A program made the translations under genes and the position numbers. Below the pieces are notes generated by a model. That model saw nothing but the letters and a program-made list of their open reading frames with translations, had not been told where the DNA came from and ran no database searches. Below, one piece after another: positions 1 through 4,620 of a stretch of 6,685 nucleotides of DNA. The stretch comes from Alphaproteobacteria bacterium (GTDB lineage Bacteria; Pseudomonadota; Alphaproteobacteria; Caulobacterales; Maricaulaceae): contig JAUIEH010000155.1 of NCBI GenBank assembly GCA_030428405.1, forward strand, positions 1 to 6,685, in the 5' to 3' direction. Positions within the stretch are counted from its first letter, which is position 1. Every line of letters begins with the position of its first letter.

Positions 1-323
1 CATTCGACGCCTGTCTCAACGATCCCGCCATGCTGACGATGGTTCAGGCGCGCCGCGATCGCTTTACTGAGGCGGGCATGCGCTCCGTTCCCGCCGCCAT
101 CGTGCTGCCGAGTTCGATCGCTGATTGCGCTTACGGGCCGAGTGCGCGGCCTGCTTTCATGGCGGATGAGGCGGCCTGGGAACGGTTCCTGGCTGAGCAG
201 ACACTCGGCTCAAATTTCAATCCGGCCACGGTGGATGAGGCCGTCGCCAATATCGCGGAGTGGGAATCTCACACCGCGCGCATGGGGCTCGATGCGTCGT
301 GTGAGGCGTATCTGTCTGACTAG
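1..323 (+). CDS. Unrecognised protein, C-terminal fragment (5' end off the window)
   Basis: The reading frame is open from base 3 and stops with TAG at 321-323, giving 106 visible residues. I treat it as the C-terminal part of a longer gene: the first ATG in frame (position 30) has no Shine-Dalgarno sequence, and the codons before it already show the same GC-rich third positions. Three cysteines are visible (residues 4, 42 and 100 of the fragment), along with a run of aromatic and acidic residues near the C-terminus. There is no membrane segment in the visible part. A stretch reading FDACL, then a helix-like region, then SVPAAIV faintly recalls the part of DsbA-like thioredoxin folds before the cis-proline, but this is too weak to assign a function. 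The gene converges on the exonuclease gene, with only 7 bases between the two stop codons. Confidence 0.6.
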   Translation, partial: FDACLNDPAMLTMVQARRDRFTEAGMRSVPAAIVLPSSIADCAYGPSARPAFMADEAAWERFLAEQTLGSNFNPATVDEAVANIAEWESHTARMGLDASCEAYLSD

Positions 324-327
324 TCAG
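316..327. repeat. 12-bp perfect palindrome across the stop codon of the left-hand gene
   Basis: CTGACTAGTCAG at 316-327 equals its own reverse complement. It contains the TAG stop (321-323) and fills most of the gap between the two convergent genes. It lacks a loop, a GC-rich stem and a T-run, so it is not a standard terminator. It may be chance. Confidence 0.4.
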
Positions 328-330
328 GCG

Positions 331-1389
331 TTATACGGAGCGCGCATTGTCCGCGACGTCGACTTTAGCCTCATCGCCTGTCTCATCCTCGCCATAGCCG
401 ACGAGCGCGAGCGGTCTGGCGGCGAGGCCGTTGAGCGCGCACCAGCGCATCAGCGCGTCCTCCGCGCCATGCGTGATCCAGACTTCTTCGGGCGAAATGT
501 CGCTGAGCGTCTGGGTCAGCTCATCCCAGTCGGCGTGATCTGAGATGATCAGCGGCAGCTCGACGCCGCGCCCGCGCGCACGCCCGCGCACCCGCATCCA
601 GCCCGAGGCGAAACACGCAACCGGCGCGGCCAGCTTGCGCGCGGCATCGCTTCGCAAGGTCTGAGGCGGGGCGACGACGATGTCTCCGGCGAAGCCGCGC
701 CGAGGCGCCTTTGCGCCGGTGAACGGTGCGAGCGATCCGAGATCGACGCCGCCTGTGTCATAGAGCGCGCAAATCTTTTCGAGGCTGTCATGGATGTAGA
801 TCGTACGGTCGTAGCCAGCCTCGCGCAGAAGCTTGATCATGCGCTGGCCTTTGCCGAGCGAATACGCGCCGAGAAAATGCGCGCGCTCGGGAAACGCCTC
901 CCGGCTCTCCAGCAATTTCGCGACTTCGCCCGCATCGTCGGGATGGCGAAAGACGGGCAGGCCGAATGTCGCTTCGGTGACATAGACATGCGCGCGCGGC
1001 GGCTCGAACGCGGCGCATGTGGGATCGCGCCGGCGTTTGTAATCGCCAGAGACCGCGATGCGCAGGCCTTTCCATTCGAGCACCGCTTGGGCTGAGCCGA
1101 AGACATGGCCCGCAGGCAGAAAGCTCACCCGCACGCCGTTGATGTCCACCTCGTCGCCATAGGCCAAAGGCTGTCGTTGGCCGCAAAAGCTCTTGCCGTA
1201 GCGCGCTTCCATCACGGCGAGCGTTTCCGGCGTCGCCAGCGCGCGCTCATGGCCCGCGCGCGCGTGATCGGCGTGGCCGTGCGTGATGACGGCGCGCGCG
1301 CTTTTGCGCATCGGGTCGATATAGAAATCACCCGGCGGGCAATAGAGTCCCGCCGGCGTCGGCCGCAATAGTTGGTCTGGCGCGATCAT
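331..1389 (-). CDS. Ligase-associated DNA exonuclease (metallo-beta-lactamase fold)
   Basis: This 352-residue protein belongs to the MBL-fold exonuclease family (TIGR04122 type) that usually sits beside an ATP-dependent DNA ligase and an Lhr-like helicase, and is thought to trim DNA ends during repair in the cytoplasm. The metal-site motifs are intact and in order: H37-G-H39-A-D41-H42, H95 in AGHVFGS, D116 in VSGDYK, H284 in SDHADWDE, and H307 in ITHGAED. The N-terminus (LLRPTPAGLYCPPGDFYIDP) is typical of the family, which supports the ATG at 1387-1389, although no strong Shine-Dalgarno sequence precedes it. No signal peptide is seen. The last 20 or so residues are acidic and probably disordered. 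Neither neighbour is a ligase or helicase: the downstream gene is convergent and the upstream gene divergent, so the exonuclease appears to be transcribed alone. Family assignment is confident; the in vivo substrate is inferred. Confidence 0.93.
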   Translation of the reverse strand: MIAPDQLLRPTPAGLYCPPGDFYIDPMRKSARAVITHGHADHARAGHERALATPETLAVMEARYGKSFCGQRQPLAYGDEVDINGVRVSFLPAGHVFGSAQAVLEWKGLRIAVSGDYKRRRDPTCAAFEPPRAHVYVTEATFGLPVFRHPDDAGEVAKLLESREAFPERAHFLGAYSLGKGQRMIKLLREAGYDRTIYIHDSLEKICALYDTGGVDLGSLAPFTGAKAPRRGFAGDIVVAPPQTLRSDAARKLAAPVACFASGWMRVRGRARGRGVELPLIISDHADWDELTQTLSDISPEEVWITHGAEDALMRWCALNGLAARPLALVGYGEDETGDEAKVDVADNARSV

Positions 1390-1401
1390 TGGCGGTTAAA
1401 C
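1372..1401 (+). promoter_or_regulatory. Possible sigma-70-like promoter for the serine hydrolase
   Basis: TTGGTC at 1372-1377 and TTAAAC at 1396-1401 are separated by 18 bases, giving a loose match to -35 and -10 elements. A start near 1408 would put the inverted and direct repeats of 1413-1449 in a 5' leader of about 50 nt. The match is poor and alphaproteobacterial promoters vary, so this is only a candidate. It overlaps the first codons of the divergent exonuclease gene. Confidence 0.2.
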
Positions 1402-1412
1402 TCGGCGGCCAG

Positions 1413-1434
1413 GCCCGCGCAATCAAGCGCGGGC
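1413..1434. repeat. 8-bp inverted repeat in the divergent intergenic region
   Basis: GCCCGCGC (1413-1420) and GCGCGGGC (1427-1434) are perfect inverted copies around a 6-base loop, aatcaa. As DNA this could be an operator between the two divergent genes. As RNA it would form a stable hairpin 24 bases before the serine hydrolase start. It overlaps the tandem direct repeats described separately. Confidence 0.5.
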
Positions 1435-1449
1435 GCAAACTTGCGCGGG
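1417..1449. repeat. Two tandem direct repeats, period 16 bp, next to the ribosome binding site
   Basis: GCGCAAtcaaGCGCGGG (1417-1433) and GCGCAAacttGCGCGGG (1433-1449) match at 13 of 17 positions, and differ only in the central four bases. They share base 1433, so the period is 16. The second copy runs into the Shine-Dalgarno sequence of the serine hydrolase gene. Paired sites in a short divergent spacer suggest regulator binding or RNA folding. No known operator is recognised. Confidence 0.5.
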
Positions 1450-1452
1450 GAG
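1447..1452 (+). promoter_or_regulatory. Ribosome binding site that decides the serine hydrolase start
   Basis: GGGGAG lies 6 bases before the ATG at 1459. It fixes that start over the upstream in-frame ATG at 1372, which lies in the divergent gene's coding region and would add 29 residues ahead of a clear signal peptide. Confidence 0.7.
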
Positions 1453-1458
1453 AAAGCG

Positions 1459-2877
1459 ATGCGACGGATGGTTCAGTGTGCCGCCGCCGGCCTTGTCGCT
1501 GCAGCGATCGCAGCGCCGGTCCTCGGACAAGAGCCCGAACTTTCCCGGCGCGATCTTTCGTTGGCGGCCGGCTATGTCGCTGCATTTACGTGCTCGGCGC
1601 ATTTCAACGCCGGCCGCAGCGTCGATGACATTCGCGCCGGCGAACTTGCGCGCATCTATCCCGACTACCGCGGCGCGCTGGAAACGCTGCCCGAACCTGT
1701 GATCGACGAACACGCGCGCACGGTCTCGGTCGTCTTTGCAGACGATATGGCGCCGCGCACTGCGATGTGGCACGCTTATCTGGGCTGCGTGCAGCTTCCG
1801 CCCGGCTCTGCGCCCGAGCACATGGCTGACCGCATCCCGCACGCTCAGTTTGATCGTCCGAACTTTGACGCTTCGCAAATTCCGTGGCCTGACGGCGACC
1901 TGACGGCAGAGCGGCCGGCGCTGGCGAATGCGGTCGTTTCCGCGCTGGCCGATATAGTAGAAGCGTCCTTTGACGAACAGACCTATGGCGAGGGGACGCG
2001 CACCACGGGCGTCGTCGTCGTGCACGGCGGCAATATCGTCTCTGAGCGTTATGCCGACGATTTCGACATGCACACGCCGCAGAGGACGTGGTCCGTAGCC
2101 AAATCAATCGCCGCCACGGTTATCGGCGCAGCGGTCTATGAGGGCATGTTATTCCTCGACGCGCCATTGCCGCTGGACGATTGGAGCCAGCCCGGCGATC
2201 CGCGCGCGAGGATAACGCTGCGCAATGTGTTGAACATGTCGTCTGGGCTGAATTCCGGGCCGACCGGCAGCCGCACGGACGAGATTTATTTCGGCGGCGG
2301 GCTGGTGGCCGATCACGCCGTGCGCGCTGAGCTTGAAGCGCCGCCGGGCGCGCGCTGGCGTTACGCCAATAACGACACGCTCATCGCCATGCGCGCCTTG
2401 CGCCAGCAATTTGAAAGCGATGCGGCCTATCACGCCTTTCCGTTCGAGCGCGTGCTCGACCGCATCGGCATGGCCCATACGACGCTCGAGACGGATTGGG
2501 GCGGCGATTTTGTGATGTCGAGCCAGGTCTGGACGACGGCGCGCGATCTTGCGCGGCTGGGCCTGCTTTATCTCAATGACGGAGAATGGAACGGCCAGCG
2601 CGTCTTACCGGAGGGCTGGGCGAACACGGTGGCGACGCCGGCGCCGAGTCAGCCGCCTGAGGGCTATCCCGGCTATGGCGCGCAGTTCTGGCTATTTGGT
2701 CCGGCGCACGGACTGCCTGAAGGCACATATGCAGCGCAAGGTCATCGCGGTCAGTACGTGTTCATCGTACCGTCGCGCAATGTCGTCGTTGTGCGGCGCG
2801 GTTTTGACGAATCCGGCGGGCAGCGCTTCGCCGTCGCGCAATTCGTACGCGACATTCTTGCGGTATTGCCGGAATAG
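1459..2877 (+). CDS. Exported SxxK serine hydrolase (class C beta-lactamase / 6-aminohexanoate-dimer hydrolase-like)
   Basis: This 472-residue protein has a signal peptide: Arg at 2 and 3, then an Ala-rich hydrophobic stretch ending near residues 22-24 (APVLGQ). It is expected in the periplasm. An N-terminal module of about 120 residues with two cysteines (C45, C110) precedes the beta-lactamase-type catalytic domain from about residue 155. The catalytic motifs are S212-V-A-K215 (nucleophile and general-base lysine), Y302-A-N304 (YxN motif) and H429-R-G431 (in place of KTG). The YxN and HxG pair resembles class C-like esterases, DD-peptidases and NylB-type amide hydrolases more than true beta-lactamases, so resistance should not be assumed; the natural substrate is unknown. 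The start is set by GGGGAG six bases upstream. The gene diverges from the exonuclease gene and ends 6 bases from the convergent carbonic anhydrase gene. Family confident, substrate open. Confidence 0.9.
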   Translation: MRRMVQCAAAGLVAAAIAAPVLGQEPELSRRDLSLAAGYVAAFTCSAHFNAGRSVDDIRAGELARIYPDYRGALETLPEPVIDEHARTVSVVFADDMAPRTAMWHAYLGCVQLPPGSAPEHMADRIPHAQFDRPNFDASQIPWPDGDLTAERPALANAVVSALADIVEASFDEQTYGEGTRTTGVVVVHGGNIVSERYADDFDMHTPQRTWSVAKSIAATVIGAAVYEGMLFLDAPLPLDDWSQPGDPRARITLRNVLNMSSGLNSGPTGSRTDEIYFGGGLVADHAVRAELEAPPGARWRYANNDTLIAMRALRQQFESDAAYHAFPFERVLDRIGMAHTTLETDWGGDFVMSSQVWTTARDLARLGLLYLNDGEWNGQRVLPEGWANTVATPAPSQPPEGYPGYGAQFWLFGPAHGLPEGTYAAQGHRGQYVFIVPSRNVVVVRRGFDESGGQRFAVAQFVRDILAVLPE

Positions 2878-2883
2878 GTCGTT

Positions 2884-3654
2884 TTAGGGCGTACGCAGAA
2901 CAAAGCGCCGGCCGATGGGTTGAACCGGTCGGGCATTGCCGGGAAAGGCGTGCGCGAAAATGGCGATCTGCTGCGCGCTCGCCTGGATTGGCGTCGCCAT
3001 CACGGTCCAGTCGACGACTTCCGAACATGGCGGCGTCGTGAGCGAGCCGCGATAACGATAGGATGCGGTGCGCTCGGGCAGGAAGGCGCGCGGATCAAAG
3101 CGCTCCTCAAGCGCCGCTTCGCCAAATGTGCTGGGCGCCGCCTCCCAGATGGCGTCCAGGGCGGCATGGCGTTCGCCGTCCTCAATGAACACGCCGATCA
3201 CGGCGAGGCGACCGTCGGGTCCTTCGTGGACGAAATGAGCCTCCATCGGGAAGGCGCGGCCGTCGACGGTGTGTTCGGACAAATGGTGGAAATGGACCTG
3301 AGCGAGTTCATAGGTTTCGCCCTCGATGACGACGCCGCCGGCGCGCTCGAGCGAGACCTGGATTGTGTGACCGTTATTGAGCACTTCGGCTGAATGCGCG
3401 GCCTGCCAGCGAATATCGGGCGCGCGCGCCGCTGCTGCGACCGAACTGGCGAGATCCACGGGGCTTTGCTCGCGTCCCGCTGCGCAGGCTGAGGAAAGCT
3501 CGCCCCAATGCGCCGGGCCGGTCGCGCCTTCATAGCTCCAGCCATGCGGCGCGCCCGCGCCGCCGTGCTCGCCGCCGCCCCAGGGATTGAGTGAGCTGAT
3601 CCGGGCGCAGCCGGTGAGTGTTAAGGCGGCGATGGCAATGACGGCGACACGCAT
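2884..3654 (-). CDS. cah: Alpha-class carbonic anhydrase, predicted outer-membrane lipoprotein
   Basis: This 256-residue zinc enzyme interconverts CO2 and bicarbonate in the periplasm. A lipobox, L13-T-G-C16, follows a short hydrophobic stretch. Ala after the cysteine rather than Asp suggests sorting to the outer membrane. A Gly-rich linker (residues 25-37) leads to the catalytic domain. Zinc ligands are H121 and H123 in HFHHLSEH and H140 in EAHFVH. E127 is the conserved Glu of the SEH motif, and N93-N94-G-H96 supplies the proton-shuttle His (His64 of human CA II). T206-T207 in SLTTPPC match the active-site Thr199/Thr200, QSPVDL (63-68) is the usual N-terminal motif, and C57 and C210 should form the disulfide common in bacterial alpha enzymes. 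All catalytic residues are present, so it should be active. The start at 3654 is set by a strong Shine-Dalgarno sequence; the ATG at 3705 would put 17 residues before the lipoprotein signal. The symbol is the generic bacterial one. Confidence 0.95.
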   Translation of the reverse strand: MRVAVIAIAALTLTGCARISSLNPWGGGEHGGAGAPHGWSYEGATGPAHWGELSSACAAGREQSPVDLASSVAAAARAPDIRWQAAHSAEVLNNGHTIQVSLERAGGVVIEGETYELAQVHFHHLSEHTVDGRAFPMEAHFVHEGPDGRLAVIGVFIEDGERHAALDAIWEAAPSTFGEAALEERFDPRAFLPERTASYRYRGSLTTPPCSEVVDWTVMATPIQASAQQIAIFAHAFPGNARPVQPIGRRFVLRTP

Positions 3655-3659
3655 GCGTG

Positions 3660-3667
3660 CTCCTCCC
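3660..3667 (-). promoter_or_regulatory. Strong ribosome binding site of the carbonic anhydrase gene
   Basis: On the - strand GGGAGGAG lies 5 bases before the ATG at 3654-3652. It is the best Shine-Dalgarno sequence in the window and rules out the upstream ATG at 3705. Confidence 0.75.
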
Positions 3668-3749
3668 AGACAGACAGGAGGCGCAGTCTCAGCCTGCCTC
3701 CGCATTTGGGGCGAAAGAACGCGCTGTTTCGGTTAACGAAGCCTTGCCG

Positions 3750-3771
3750 GCGCCCGGACAATGGCGGGCGC
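3750..3771. terminator. GC-rich stem-loop after the zinc peptidase gene
   Basis: GCGCCCG (3750-3756) and CGGGCGC (3765-3771) form a perfect 7-bp stem with an 8-base loop, starting 20 bases past the stop of the zinc peptidase gene on the - strand. No T-run follows the stem on that strand, so it is not a classic intrinsic terminator. It may act as a weak terminator or as protection for the 3' end of the message. The rest of the 137-bp gap up to the carbonic anhydrase gene (3655-3791) shows no clear promoter. Confidence 0.35.
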
Positions 3772-3791
3772 ACGACATCACTCGGGCCGGC

Positions 3792-4502
3792 TCAGTAATT
3801 CGCGGTGCAGGATTGCCAGTCCGCGCCGCCGATCTGATTGCGCATGCCGTCCAAAACGGCGTTCACGCGCTGATCGGGCGTGCCGTGATGGTTGGGGTGC
3901 ATGAAGTCGTAGTCCCCGATCGACAGCGCCATGTCGCGGATCTCGTAAATGTCGGAATCATCGAACGTCACGTTCGGGATCGACGCGAGATAGAAGCCGG
4001 CCAAACAGTCCGCCTCCAGCTCGGTGGAGCGGACATCCGCGTTATAGACGCCGAACGCGGTCTGCATGGCGTGGGCGTATTCATGGGCGACGACATAAGC
4101 GAGCGCCGCGTCTCCGAAACGGTAGGAATGCTGGGCGTCTTCCTGCGCGATGTAGACGGTGTGATTGCTCGGACAATAAGCGCTCGACGGCAACGGCCCG
4201 CAGCCGGACATCGCGCCGTAATTGGTCGGCCAGATGATGGTGGGCACGTTCTGGCCGGCATGGATTTCCTGCAGGCCCTGGACGATGGCGGTAACGACGG
4301 TGTGCGCGTCTAGCTCGCCCGCGCTCGTGCTTGAGGAGGCGCCGGGCGTTACGCCGACGCCTGGCTTGCCGCTCGCATCGCCCGCCGTCGGGGCGGGCGC
4401 AGGCGCTGCGGCGGGGCCCGGTCCTTTCTGAGCCAGCGCTGCGCCAGCCGGAACAAGCGCCAGCGCGGAGGAAACGGCCAAGGCCGCAGACAATCGAAGC
4501 AT
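3792..4502 (-). CDS. Exported neutral zinc metallopeptidase (YpfJ-like)
   Basis: This 236-residue protein has a signal peptide ending near residue 24 (AGAALAQ), so it should act in the periplasm or outside the cell. A linker rich in Ala, Pro, Gly and Ser (about 26-62) precedes the catalytic domain. The zinc site is H140-E141-Y-A-H144, with E161-L-E163-A-D165-C166 downstream as the likely third-ligand region. The order of motifs fits the YpfJ family (PF04228 type): a C101/C110 segment ending in YCPSNHTVYI, then HExxH, then ELEADCLAG, then HHGTPDQRVNAV near the C-terminus. It is shorter than E. coli YpfJ, and the linker replaces the membrane-anchor region. Four cysteines (101, 110, 166, 232) could form disulfides in the periplasm. 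The start at 4502 is preferred because the signal peptide begins there; it has only a weak GGGAAC upstream. The ATG at 4541 lacks any ribosome binding site. Substrate unknown. Confidence 0.85.
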   Translation of the reverse strand: MLRLSAALAVSSALALVPAGAALAQKGPGPAAAPAPAPTAGDASGKPGVGVTPGASSSTSAGELDAHTVVTAIVQGLQEIHAGQNVPTIIWPTNYGAMSGCGPLPSSAYCPSNHTVYIAQEDAQHSYRFGDAALAYVVAHEYAHAMQTAFGVYNADVRSTELEADCLAGFYLASIPNVTFDDSDIYEIRDMALSIGDYDFMHPNHHGTPDQRVNAVLDGMRNQIGGADWQSCTANY

Positions 4503-4573
4503 CAACTCAGTTCCCGCTCGAATCCAGTTGCGAGCGATCATGCCATGAAATTGGACGTAAATGCGCCCGCGAC

Positions 4574-4609
4574 CGGGCGCGAAAGCGCCATGTCAGCGCT
4601 TTCGGCCCG
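4574..4609. terminator. 14-bp stem-loop between the prolyl oligopeptidase and zinc peptidase genes
   Basis: CGAAAGCGC (4580-4588) pairs with GCGCTTTCG (4596-4604) around the 7-base loop catgtca. After one bulged G (4579) the stem continues, CGGGC (4574-4578) with GCCCG (4605-4609). It starts 12 bases past the prolyl oligopeptidase stop, where a terminator is expected. However, the T-run (4610-4613) lies on the + strand side, so transcripts from the - strand have an A-run before the stem and no U-tail after it. I call it a probable terminator or 3'-end structure with moderate confidence. Confidence 0.5.
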
Positions 4610-4620
4610 TTTTCGCGGTT

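Noticed and set aside
1372..1458. Upstream ATG (1372) for the serine hydrolase
   Set aside because: It would add 29 residues before a clear signal peptide and lies inside the divergent exonuclease gene. The ATG at 1459 has a good ribosome binding site.
1423..2073. A 216-codon open frame on the - strand, antisense to the serine hydrolase
   Set aside because: It overlaps the signal peptide and start of the catalytic domain of a well-supported gene, and its Arg/His-rich composition is typical of shadow translation.
1459..2877. True beta-lactamase conferring resistance
   Set aside because: The SxxK, YxN and HxG motifs are shared with many esterases, DD-peptidases and amide hydrolases. HRG in place of KTG and the extra N-terminal module argue against a dedicated beta-lactamase.
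3655..3705. Upstream ATG (3705) for the carbonic anhydrase
   Set aside because: It would bury the lipoprotein signal behind 17 residues, and the strong GGGAGGAG lies inside this extension, just before 3654.
3727..3740. TTCG-gttaa-CGAA dyad containing GTTAAC, as an operator of the carbonic anhydrase gene
   Set aside because: The arms are only 4 bp, which is expected by chance, and no promoter could be placed beside it.
3657..4313. A 218-codon open frame on the + strand, antisense to the zinc peptidase
   Set aside because: It is the mirror of a gene with clear catalytic motifs and a signal peptide, it has no ribosome binding site, and it encodes no recognisable domain. Long antisense frames are common in GC-rich DNA.
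4503..4541. Upstream ATG (4541) for the zinc peptidase
   Set aside because: There is no ribosome binding site before it, and the signal peptide begins naturally at 4502.
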